A program made the position numbers and the translations under genes. A stretch of 64,000 nucleotides of DNA from Triatoma infestans (lineage: Eukaryota > Arthropoda > Insecta > Hemiptera > Reduviidae): contig JAAEAF010002678.1 in NCBI GenBank assembly GCA_011037195.1, forward strand, positions 1 to 64,000, in the 5' to 3' direction. Below, in pieces: positions 54,156 through 64,000 of this stretch; within the stretch, counting starts at the first letter, position 1; each line of letters begins with the position of its first letter. Under the pieces are notes generated by a model. It was not told where the DNA came from. It made no database searches and saw only the letters and a list, made by a program, of their open reading frames with translations.

Positions 54156-57100
54156 CTCCCAAACTCTTTACGCTGTTTTAAAAATAGAATAGGCGTACCG
54201 GGGGACGACCGTACGAGGACAGGGTATGAAGGAGAACAGAGGAGAAGTGGCCGGCCCTCCTCGTCTCCCCGCCCCTAGCCATCACCCGCTTACACATAGA
54301 CATACACAGACAGACAGACACATACACACAACACATCGCAAGGAGAGGGAGTAGCCACGACACTCTCAGCTAGACGCCAAAAAGGAGGTTTACGAGAGAG
54401 GGGGGGCAAGAGAAAAAGGGAACAGTTGTGTGTGTGTATGCTCGTGGGGCCAAAGAGTTATTATGGAGGAATGTGTGTGTGTGTGTCTGTTGTGATATAG
54501 ATGAGCTATATGAGAGAGGGAGGAGAGAGGAGAGAGAAATGGATGATGAAATGAAGATAGAGATGAGGTAGATAAAGGAGAAGGAGAGAGAGAATAGGAG
54601 GAGGAGGAGGAGGTGGTGGTGATGGTGGTGGCGGCGCGGTGACTAGAGCTGGGGCAGTGTAAAAGGAAAGAGAGAAACGCTCGTCGAGAGGTAAGTACTC
54701 ATCTTTTATTCTCTTTCAGCATCTCTATCTCAACTGGACCACAGTCTCGCTACAATCGTTCCTATGCCGGTCCCGGCACACTAACTGATGGAATAAACAA
54801 CAGCCTTTCTTACTTGCTCCTCTGCCTCACTCCTGGTGTATTATTTAAGCAAAAAAAAATTGAAAGAATAAAAAAAAAAAGCCATAATCTAAGAAAACAC
54901 GATAAAAAACCGGGGATCTCTTTAACTACAGAATGACAAAATTAATGAAGTCAAAGCAGGCGAAAATAAAATTAACAATAAAAACAAATTGTATATACTT
55001 ATATACAAATCCATAACACAACACACGGACCAAGAAGAAAAACAAAGCAAAACCTAAAAAAAATATATATCAGGACTTACCAAAATAGCTGTATATTCTG
55101 GATTCCGTGGCGATTGTTGAAATCTGAATGGTTTATCTTTATTTTTATTGTTTTTTTTCCGTATTGTTTTGTTTTTGTTTTGTAGAAAAAAAAACTTGGT
55201 GTCAAAAATAAAGAAAAACAAGGAACAAAAAATCCCGCGCTAATAAACACGTCAAACCACGTACAAAAAAATTAATAAGTAATAATATAACCCGGAACTC
55301 ACGTAATTGTCGATATCAATTCCGTACTTAATTATCAGTTCAACAAAGCTCTTTCCCCCACCACGTACAATGTATATATATATATATAAATGGGATTAGA
55401 ATAATTTGATAGCGAGTTTGAAATGAGAAAAAAAAGATTGGTTGAAAAAAATAAATAAAATAAAACGAATATGAAAATAAATTATTTAAACCTTCACGTT
55501 TTTTGTTTTTTAAATTCTACGTGCAACTATATTGTCTATTTAATTTATTTTTTAAAGTATTGTCTCTTTACTTTTTAATAATTTCTTTTGACGAGTTGAT
55601 AATGTGTGAGATTCTCTTCGTCTCTTCTTCTTCTTCTCTAGTGGGTGTTCTATTCTCTCCTGTCTTCTTCCTCCAAAAAAAAAAACACACACACACAGGA
55701 TTTTCTTCTTCTTTTTTTTTTTTAATCGCTTTTCAAATATAACAATAATAAAGGCACTGTATCACAGTTTGTATATCACACCGGGGACCTTTTCGCGCGC
55801 GATCAAACAAAAAAAAAAAATCAAAAAAGTAAAAAAAAAAAAAAAAAAAATGCGGAAACTTATTTGCCGTCGCGGTCGCGATTGCAAAATAATAATTGAA
55901 AAAAAAATTAACACTATAAAAACAAATTAATAAATATATTTGAAGGGTTAGGAGTTTTCGTAATTGGTTAGCTGTTTTCTATGTTAAATCTTTCCTAATG
56001 ATTTTTAAAATTGTTTTTGAGTAAAATTTGAGAAAATTAGCAAAACTTTAAACTTGTCTTGGGACTTATTTATTTATTTTTTGAGAATTTTTTCTTTACA
56101 TGTATATAAAAAAAAAATGTAAGTGATGCCTGTAGCGCGGGACACGGAATTACTGAACAAATCAGAGATAAAAACAATCTATATATTTCTCATGTGTGTA
56201 TAAAAAAAAATTTATTTATTTATTTTTTTTTGAAAAAGGACTACGTATAATACAATAATGTTATCTTACGAAGGGCCAGACAGCGACTGAAAACACACTG
56301 GCCAAGCATCAAAGAGTGGGGGTAAAACAGTCTCGGGAGCTGAACTGGATGAAGTGTTGTTAGGTTGAGAGCGGGGATGAAATGGAAGTTTTAAGTGTGC
56401 TAGTGTGTGTGCCTGTGTTGTTTAGTGAATACGAGTGGGGGGGAGGGAGCGCAAGCCAGAAAGAGAGAGAGAGTGAGAGAGAGATAGAGAGTCAGGCCTG
56501 CCAACGGAACACACGTGCGGGTTCAATAAACCGTGCGCTGGCAGTTTAGAAACCGAGGCCGTGCTAGCTTGATCGTCTGTCTCACACACAAAAAAAAAAA
56601 TTACAGACACACACAGTGTCTGTCTCTTTCTGTCTTTCTTATTTCTCCTATAACTATCTCACTTATTTTATTATTTTTTTGAATTTTTTTTTAATAGTAT
56701 CTTCCTTTCTCCCTCCAAATACTATCTCCTAGTGTTGCCGCTGATCGTCGCTACAATCAACCTTCTCCTCATAAACTAAATTAATTATAAAATAATGAAA
56801 AGTGTTTATTGCTTTTGGGATGGAGTACCCTCATAATATATATATATATAACGCGCACTTGTATGTAAAATTTTAAGGTAATTTTTTTTTGTTTAACAAA
56901 CTTTTGGCATTTAACGAAATTAAAATAGTAAAATGTGCGCGCTCTATACACAAAGAACTAAAAGTTTCAAGTTTAGTTTCCCCGGCAGCATGTACAGTTC
57001 TGTTTTTAGAAAAAAAAAATATATCGCTTATCTATTCCAACATAAACTATTTCGCCCGGATCCTATAGCTAGAATCAGCGAGCGGGTGCACTCACGTGTG

Positions 57101-57300
57101 TGTGTAATATTGTGATGAAGGGTGGGTAAAATACCAAAAACGAGGATGGGACGGACGAGTTGGTCCTTCTACTAATCTTGTATGCGTATGTGATGTCGCT
57201 TGCCAGAGACTGGCTGCCGAGAATGGGCCAACTTGGCCAAGAATAGTTTCCATTTAAGCCGCTAGATACCAGCACCTTTTTGCTCCTCTACACTCTAAGC
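54156..57300. promoter_or_regulatory. CpG/GA-rich, repeat-free promoter-like region
   Basis: The longest stretch without the dominant repeat. 54180-54700 is GC-richer with GAGA runs, (GAG)n and (GTG)n codon-like runs and GCGGCGCGGTGAC. CGCGCGCGATC lies at 55795, GCCGTCGCGGTCGCGATTG at 55866, and 56260-56600 and 57050-57290 are also GC-richer. GAGA-rich, CpG-containing DNA is typical of invertebrate promoters and 5'-UTRs. No coding exon is convincing. Confidence 0.35.
54655..54691 (+). other. candidate 5'-UTR exon end (splice donor)
   Basis: CGTCGAGAG|GTAAGTACTC is a consensus splice donor at the end of the GA-rich segment. The pyrimidine-rich ...TTCTCTTTCAG only ~33 bases later is too close to be its partner. 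If real, it ends a non-coding first exon of a plus-strand gene extending past the window. Confidence 0.25.
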
Positions 57301-59225
57301 ATCTTCATTCATGGTTTAATTCTTAAGTACTTAACAATATAATTTTGTTTTACTGCTTTGCGCTTGTAAGTATTACAAAAGAAAAAAATAAAAGAATCAA
57401 ATTTAAAGATAAACATGGGTGCAAAAAAATCCATACATAAAATACAATAAAGGTGAAAAAATGTACAATTCCTTTATACCAATTATAACAAACACAAAAA
57501 TACCCTTAATGGATCTCATCATTCATATATGTGGTTTCTAAAATTATTGTTTTCCAACAAGTATACGATATGTTCTTGGATTTTGGTCGTTACCGAAAAT
57601 AATTTGGAATAAACTTAAGACATTTAGTCGACTTTTGGGAGAATAAACGTGCATTTTTTTTTTTTTGGCTTTTGCATTAACTTGAAAAATGATAAATATA
57701 ACGAAAGCATTGTCGTCTGGATCATTCCAGCGCTTGACCAATCTTATGCACCGTACAAATTATATTTTGATATATGCAACCACATAATTTCATATTTATA
57801 GTTATCTAGCGAATCGCAAGGGTCTTAGAACAGGGGAAAGAGATTCACTCAACCAGAATATGTCAAAGTTCAATTCACAAGAACATATCTGCATTGATTA
57901 CCAATTGTCACATGACAAGCAACACGTTTACCAGTCAAAAAATTAAAAAAAAAAACTTAATTATATTCCCAATGTTGTGCTAAAGTTTCAGCGGAATTGA
58001 ATCCAAAATTCTACAAAAAAAACTTCAAACTTGTACAAAACGTAAACATTTAACTGGTTAAAATTTACCTAGAACCAAAGAGAGAAAGAAAGACCATTTC
58101 AACACTATATAATCATCAAAGTCTACAGGCTTATCAGTTTTTGTAGAAATAAAATTAAGGGAAAAGAACAGCAGAAGGCAAAGGAATTTTCAAAACAATT
58201 TCGTTTATATTTTCATTTTCAACAGATACAAAGGAAAACATTTATATGAGTTAAGCAGTGAATGAAGTTGACATTAAGTGCCACTGGGTGCGACACTAAC
58301 ACTTTCACTGCTGAGGAAAATGTTTGGTAAATATGTTTAACTTGAAAAACTATTAAAAAAAAAATTAAAAATTATATTTTATGAAATTATAATTAATCAA
58401 TAAGTAAAGTTCAATTCCAAAAATTAAGTCAATTTCAGATATATACACCGAACAAAAGTAAATATTATAAAAGAAAACCACTTACCTAAACAATAATTAG
58501 CTCTTTACTGATCTGAAGTCCATCTGTCCCAAAAAAAACTTTACCAGTGTTTATTTTCCACAACAGTAGATATCACACAATTTCTTGTTTGAGCAGAAAT
58601 ACTGACACTGTAAAAAACATTATAAACCAAAAGTAAATTACAAAGATGAGATGATAGAAATAGCAAAAATCTTTCACGAGATACTTCACAATTAACACAA
58701 AAAAAAATTCCTGAACTATAAAAGCTCACAAATTAATTGAAACTGCCTACTTTTCTAACACAATGAAAACCTGAGATGATAAAAAAAAAAGAAGACAGTA
58801 TGCATTATACATTATTTAGATTAGACAGTATTTATCACTATAATATATTACTGTTATAAATACATTATTACTATTATTATTTTTAAAAATTAGACTATAT
58901 TACACTAAACTAAGCCACCTAGCGAACTTTCAAATAACCTCCACCAGCAATAAACAAAAAACCATAGGGGAAGGTTATTTTTAGTCAAGCAGCCAGCACT
59001 GACAATACTACCAACCTAGTAGCTAATAAACTAAACCTAGTAGGTTATACTAAATTTTTTGAAAATATAAATATTAAATATGTAATTAGTTATAATTAAC
59101 ACATAAAAAATGTAGTTTTATTTTTTAGGTAATAATAATAATTTTATTAATTATTTAATTTATTTTTTTTAAATATACTGTTTATTATTTGATTTTTTTA
59201 TGAAATGAGGTATTATTTATATCGG
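57301..59225. other. AT-rich single-copy DNA
   Basis: No dominant-repeat copies. A minus-strand acceptor/donor-like pair (GGGACAG before about 58532, AG|GTAAGTGG at about 58494) frames a ~40-nt segment ending in a stop codon in its only open frame. At best it is a non-coding exon. No gene claimed. Confidence 0.35.
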
Positions 59226-59239
59226 ATTGTATACACGGA

Positions 59240-59430
59240 GCAGACAAGGGAGACATATGTACAAGGGACCAAGGGAGCAGTAACTACTGTTTTCTGAACC
59301 TTGGATATAGTGTTCGAAGTTTGTTAATGCTTAGCAGGAATTAAATCCCCTTTTAAGTAGATTTTGCTGTTGTAGAATAATTTATTATTCAACGCATGAG
59401 TAAAGTCCTTTTACAATTTACTTGCAAACT
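59240..59430 (+). repeat. unrecognised repeat family D, copy 2
   Basis: GCAGTAACTACTGTTTTCTG, GTGTTCGAAGT, TTTTGCTGTTGTAGAATA and CAACGCATGAGTAAAGTCCTT align with 49.72-49.88 kb in the same orientation. Both are AT-rich and non-coding. Confidence 0.65.
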
Positions 59431-59454
59431 CTTTTCTTATTCATTCGCTCAAAA

Positions 59455-59572
59455 TACGTTACCTTTTTTCAGTAGAGCTCAAAATGTGTATTTCCTGAGG
59501 ACATTCTAATTCGAAAATTAGTCGCGACACGATTGCATTACTTTCTCCTTTAGCAGTCAGAGAAAGTAAAAA
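59455..59572 (-). repeat. HINE-like 5' fragment
   Basis: Minus strand: TTTACTTTCTCTGACTGCTAAAGGAG, CGTGTCGCGAC and AGGAAATACACATTTTGAGC. The 5' block only. Confidence 0.65.
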
Positions 59573-59574
59573 AA

Positions 59575-60880
59575 ATTATTTGTATATAGTCTTCGCTTTG
59601 TGAAAGTTATTGCTTACCCAATTATAGTAATTGGGTCTTTCCTGAGAATAAAAGTACCTTAACTCACAGCAGCGCCCGCTCTAGCAGTTACGTCGTTCCA
59701 TACAAAAAGACAAATTGCCGTCCCTTAAGAATATAAATATATTTTTTTAAGCAAGTCTATGCATGTTCAATCACTAGCTGTGGCATCGCTTTGCTCGCCT
59801 GCTAATGCTATTCTATTCAGAGATCACATGCATGTTCAATCTGGTTCAAGCATCGTCCTTTACGAATTCCGCCATTAATTTTTCAAGACTAGTGTAAATA
59901 TTTTTAACTTTTAGACATAAAACAATATAAATACGCTATACACTGTAAATGTTTAGCGAACGAAAAAATCGTTACGTGAAATTTTCTATTAATTGAGTAT
60001 TTAACAAATCAATGTTTTTCTCACACATCAAAAATGGCGCCCCGGACAAATGTCCTAGTGACTCCGATTTTTTTTTCTGTCTTAGATCAGTTTCGTTAAC
60101 ATTTATAGAAGACAGAAATTAAGCGAAATATATCTCTGACGCTAGAGTTCCCTAGAAGAAGAACTGAAGTTTCATATTTCTTAAAGAGATAATGCCCGTT
60201 ACTCCCTAACTCATTCTTGCCACTGCCAACAAGAGTCAGAGTGTTTCTGTCCCATAAAACTGAGCCAAAAGAAAAGGTATGAGGAGGGGTTATCATGTTA
60301 AATGACGTGCCGTTTTCACCAGTTCGCCCTTAAGTTATGCAGCATGGGATACCCACGAAGAAAAAAGGAGAGAAAGAATTACCACTTCCAAAGGACGAAG
60401 ATCAAAAGATAATTCCAACGAGATGGATATGTGAATATAATATTGATAAATTCATTCTCTTTCTTTTTCTCTATCTTTGTCTTAAAATGCTTTAAGTCCC
60501 ACAAACCACTAAGTACCAAATTAGCTGATCCACTGATCAGAAATAAGAACGTCACGTGCAGTTTCTTCCTTTGATTACCCGACATCCTGTACGAGAGAAG
60601 CCCCACTCTTGCTAGGAAAAAGTGTAAAAGGTACTTTATTTTTATTAGAGAAAATGGATATTGCAGGTGATCTCGGAAAAAGTGAGGCGTTAGATTTTCC
60701 AATTAAATTACCATTATAAAATAGTGAAATGTTTCGTAACTTATAAAAGTTTCAACATAATTAAATGTCGGTATTGCAGAGTGAGGAAGGAATTTGAATG
60801 TTTCAAAATCAATTTTTTTACCTGGGTCAGCTTTGTGGAAAATGTTTCCCAGGTTTATGGCATGCAGTCAAAATAAAATC
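59575..60880. other. single-copy DNA, no recognised gene
   Basis: A 107-codon minus-strand frame (60379-60702) and a 66-codon one (60096-60296) have no recognisable motif and no clear splice context. I leave them uncalled. Confidence 0.35.
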
Positions 60881-60883
60881 TCG

Positions 60884-61790
60884 TGTAAAAGTCTTACACA
60901 ACTTTCTCTTACAAAATATATATAAAATAAATAAAATATTTAATAAAAAATATAAATAACCAATTTTCTTTAAACTTCAAATTTCGCATATTTGTCCGAA
61001 CATAAATGAGGTTGGAGAGGGGTGGGGGGCACGTACCAACCTACCAATTCAAGCGGATACGGAAGTGTAGAGCGCGCAAATAGTATTGAGCCATACCTGT
61101 ATACATTTGTAATTTAACGCCACAAATTCCGCAACAATATCTAAAATGATTTTTTTTTTTTTTATATTTCAAATAAAAGTGATAGCTTTATACCTGTGTT
61201 GTTGGCATTCCAAGTTGAAAAGATCTGGTCATTTTGGAGATAATTCCCAAAAACTTGTTCGGTAAAGTCGCATTTCCAGTTTAACCGATTTTCTTCAAAT
61301 TTAGAATTCTAGCTATTCTTCTAATGTGTATTAATATTAATTATATAAGTGGTAGAACCAGTCACTAGATTTGAAGTAGCACTTTAGAGGAAAACTTTAC
61401 ATAACTGTCCCCGCTACAAATAAAATAAATTTTCCCAGGAAAGTGTTTCAAATAATAATGGAAGGTATTTATGAGGTAGATAGTAGTATAAGAAATTTAA
61501 AGAAATCATTGGAGCCGTTTGCGAGGAAATCGCGAAAAAACTGAAAAAAATAAAGTTATCAATAAAGGCGCACTTCCTTTTGATGGATTTTACGCGAAAC
61601 CTTCGTGTCGGTTGTGGTGGTAGTACGTAGTACGAAGAATAGTTTTCGTAGAATGCAAAGTAGTTTGGGTTTCTTGAATTTTTTTTTTTAATTTCCTGCT
61701 AAAAACCTTTGTTTGCGTACTCAGGGTGTCTCAGAACATGTATTTCCGGTGGAAATTCAATTTCGAAAATTTTACACGATCGAATAAGAA
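60884..61790 (-). repeat. HINE-like copy, near full length
   Basis: Minus strand: CGATCGTGTAAAATTTTCG, CACCGGAAATACATG (61740), two modules (AAATCATTGGAGCCGTTTGCGAGG; CTGGAAATGCGACTTTACCG near 61270), 3' TGTAAGAGAAAGTTGTGTAAG with hairpin relic at 60888-60915. Confidence 0.8.
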
Positions 61791-62690
61791 AACGGATAGT
61801 ATGAATTTGGAAACAAATAGAAAGATTGAGTGATTATTTACCGCCCTTTCCCTCCTTTTACTCACAGTTTTCGTCAGTTTAGCCAACCTACTTTGTTCAG
61901 CACAAACTACGCATTGTATTTTCAACTATTTTTCACTTTAAGTCACAGCTTTTTAAAATTTTCCTTTTTTTTTTGTTAAGGGGCTTAACCCCCCCCCAAT
62001 CGCCACCTTTCAATAAATATTGGTAACTTATTCCTGCTACACCATTTTTTTTTTGTGTGTAGTTGGGGGGCCGACATGTTCACTTACTGCTTGCTAGACA
62101 TTACACATAAATCAGGCTAGTTTTTTTTAAAGCAGTTCGTCCGGTCGACCGGAACTATCAAACCGTACAACTAGTTGATGACGAGAATTTGTGTTGGTCT
62201 GCAGTTTTAGCCGGTATTCCACGCCCCCTCAGTGCACCATCAGCCGGTACACCCAAATAAAATACTGCTGGGTGTTCACGAATAGTGTTAGTAAAGCGTA
62301 CAATATTTTTTTTTATACTTTGGTCTGTATGTAAAAATACAGGTTTGAAACAATTCCCAATACTATATTTGATACTAATTTACATTTTTGGCGGCGTAAC
62401 TTTCTTTCGCGTTTTTCTCTCCGCCACAGCCACCAAAACACAAAAAAAAAACAACAAAAAATTTGCCAGCACGAATTAAACATTTACTAACACATATACA
62501 GTACTGACAATTTTCTTTCTAAAGTAAGACTTGGGGGGGGGGGGGGGGGGGTTATAAAATAATGAAATAACCAACCAACATCTAAGCTTTTATTCCAAAT
62601 TCCTAATTTATTTAAAGATCCATTTTGGCTCATATTTGGTATTTTTACTATATAGTCGATGGATTTATATTGTCATTGTCATTATTAACA
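61791..62690. other. single-copy DNA with G-run
   Basis: An 18-base G-run at about 62534-62551. 62130-62270 is GC-richer (GTCCGGTCGACCGGAAC palindrome) without a recognised gene. Confidence 0.4.
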
Positions 62691-62692
62691 AA

Positions 62693-62825
62693 TCTTGTGT
62701 GAAACACTCATACGACTTTCTCCTACAGCAGTTTACATAAATTTAAATGACCAATTTTCTTCAAACTTATAATTTTTACTAAATGTTTATTTTGTATTCA
62801 ATTTTATATCAGTATTTTTGTACCT
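62693..62825 (-). repeat. HINE-like 3' end
   Basis: Minus strand: GTAGGAGAAAGTCGTATGAGTG and the hairpin arm TTTCACACAAGA at 62695-62732, with the adjoining body cut at about 62820 by repeat family C. Confidence 0.75.
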
Positions 62826-63075
62826 TTTCATAAGTTTTTATATTCATATAAATTAAATTGTATCTGGGATTTGTTTTGATCTTGTTATCGTGTATTGCCG
62901 CTAGATGTTGGGCTAATTAGAATTGAATAATGTTACTTTCACACACTAGTGAGTTACGCACTACTTTCTTTCACTAGTTGTGAAATTTGAAATTACTTCA
63001 CTAAATTCATATGTAATTATCGTCACATTATTCAACGATTGCAGAAAAATCTATTTATTCAATTCTATAGAAAGA
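62826..63075 (-). repeat. unrecognised repeat family C, copy 3
   Basis: Reverse complement carries GTTGAATAATGTGACGATAA, ATTATTCAATTCTAATTAGCC, CATCTAGCGGCAATACACG and AACAAGATCAAAACAAATCC in the same order as the 48.6-49.3 kb copies. Confidence 0.7.
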
Positions 63076-63362
63076 TTTTTCTTTTATAGTTAAATTTTTA
63101 AGAATTTCAAAAATTAAATAGTAAATTTGTTTTTTTTTTATTTAGAATATAAATTCTTCTCTATATAAACTTAAAAATTAAGCATAAATTTAAAATTACC
63201 AATGTATGAGGTCAATACTTTATGTTTTAAATAAAAAATATAGAAAATTGAGGCAAGAGAAAGGACTATTTTTACTTATTTCAAAATACGATAAATAGTG
63301 AAATAAATTTGTATTGAAAATTAAATCTTTATTTGGCTATATTTTCATCAATGCGCAATTAA

Positions 63363-63478
63363 TAAAAAAAGTTTTTTTCGAACTCAGAGGGTCTCAAAAC
63401 ATGTATTGCTCATCAAAACTTCATTTCAAAAATTTGACACATTACTTCTCAGTGACCAATAGTAAGATAGGGGCAGTA
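63363..63478 (-). repeat. HINE-like 5' fragment
   Basis: Minus strand: TATCTTACTATTGGTCACTGAGAAGTAATG, AAATGAAGTTTTGATGAGC, ATACATGTTTTGAGACC. With the 62.69 kb piece it may be one copy split by family C. Confidence 0.6.
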
Positions 63479-63604
63479 CGATTACAGGTGTAAAACGCAT
63501 CATCAAAATGACCGATGTTCACCGCCTATTCCTCAACTCAAAAGAAATACTTAGGCATAGGTTTAGGCATCTCAACCTGACTGTATTCAGTAACAAAAAA
63601 AAAA

Positions 63605-63800
63605 ACTAGAATCCGTCATTACTCTGCCTTCCAATGCATTGAAGAAACTTGGAAAGGTCATATAGTTCATATGATAAGCCAGGATGGAGTGGGATTCATC
63701 ATCTCGCCAGAGGTCGGAAAACTGATTTAGTCTAGAATACATATAACATTTCTCAACAAAATGGAATTAAAATTTCAAGAGAAGCTGGTGATTGAGGAAG
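63605..63800 (+). pseudogene. LINE (RTE-like) endonuclease fragment
   Basis: The plus strand reads YSAFQCIEETWKGHIVHMIS followed by QDGVGFIISPEVGKLI, a stop, then SRIHITFLN. G-V-G-F/I-hydrophobic-S followed by a spaced S-R-I is the pattern of the AP-type endonuclease domain in RTE-like LINEs. Sequence to about 63970 may be further decayed LINE, but I cannot place it. Confidence 0.45.
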
Positions 63801-64000
63801 GCCGACATTTAAAAAGATAATATACCAGACTGGCATGAACGCCTGGATTAACAAGTGCAATCGTGACCTAGTCAAACCGTCTTCCAAGAATGAAAGAATT
63901 TTCTGGCCCAAACGGCAAAAGCATGATATCTCGATTTATTGCGGTGGATGTTTTTTTGCGCATGGACTACGGGGGTCATTAACGCCCCTAGTTATTTATT

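Noticed and set aside
55078..55125. Minus-strand donor-like GTAAGTCC after a readable peptide (KPFRFQQSPRNPEYTAIL)
   Set aside because: No acceptor with a pyrimidine tract upstream and no recognised homology. Too weak to call an exon.
58494..58532. ~40-nt minus-strand segment between acceptor- and donor-like signals
   Set aside because: Its only open frame ends in a stop just at the donor. At most a non-coding exon, with no further support.
1..64000. CRISPR array or prokaryotic defence locus
   Set aside because: Regularly recurring GTGTGAGTGTTTCACAC-type motifs are ends of dispersed elements at irregular spacing and on both strands. The DNA is eukaryotic.

Overview
This is AT-rich eukaryotic (animal) nuclear DNA made almost entirely of nested, decayed transposable elements. 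There are no operons, no bacterial-type gene density, and no long open reading frame that is not explained by a repeat. A jockey-clade reverse transcriptase (40.8-42.1 kb), RTE- and I-like LINE debris, a Tc1-like transposase, tRNA-derived SINEs and very many microsatellites point to an invertebrate. The jockey and Tc1 relatives make an arthropod, probably an insect, my best guess. No species call is possible from the sequence alone.

Most of the window is one dispersed family, roughly 0.15-1.1 kb per copy and about 45 whole or partial copies on both strands. The 5' end is a T-run followed by ACTTTCTCTTACT, then a segment with TTTTCACCGGAAA, then a (TG)n-rich stretch. The body is built of ~300-bp modules, each starting with an ACCGGAAGT box. 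The 3' end is AGTAAGAGAAAGT, the inverse of the 5' end, followed by the hairpin GTGTGA-GTGTT-TCACAC and CAGA next to T-runs. This layout matches Helentron-associated non-autonomous elements (HINE, the DINE-1/INE-1 type), so I call the family HINE-like.

A second notable group is short palindromic elements (1-0.7, 1.8-2.1, 4.9-5.25, 13.9-14.1 and 44.9-45.0 kb). Their two arms carry the same hammerhead-ribozyme-like core, CTGAAGA - hairpin - GAAA - self-complementary stem III - C, once on each strand. They resemble Penelope-like element terminal repeats in inverted arrangement. One has a clear 13-bp target duplication inside a HINE copy.

Layout: 0-10.4 kb HINE and palindromes; 10.4-11.8 kb single-copy, GA-rich; 11.85-15 kb HINE plus a LINE with a smaller LINE nested in it; 15-16.6 kb single-copy with microsatellites; 16.6-20 kb HINE, including a minisatellite that grew from HINE sequence; 20-20.7 kb RTE LINE; 22 kb LINE; 23.3-30.7 kb dense HINE with a LINE and a SINE; 30.7-32.5 kb single-copy, with a GC-rich candidate host exon on the minus strand (32.2-32.4 kb); 32.5-39.8 kb HINE and Tc1; 40.8-42.1 kb jockey; 42.3-53.8 kb HINE, a SINE, a palindrome and two unrecognised repeat families; 53.8-59.2 kb HINE-free, CpG- and GA-rich promoter-like DNA; 59.2-64 kb HINE and an RTE endonuclease fragment.

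Nesting gives a relative order: HINE copies were hit by the SINE (27.8 kb), the RTE LINE (20 kb) and the palindromes (4.9, 44.9 kb), while a HINE fragment interrupts the Tc1 element (36.9 kb). No complete host gene is visible. The single-copy islands could be introns and 5' exons of a large gene, but that is inference.
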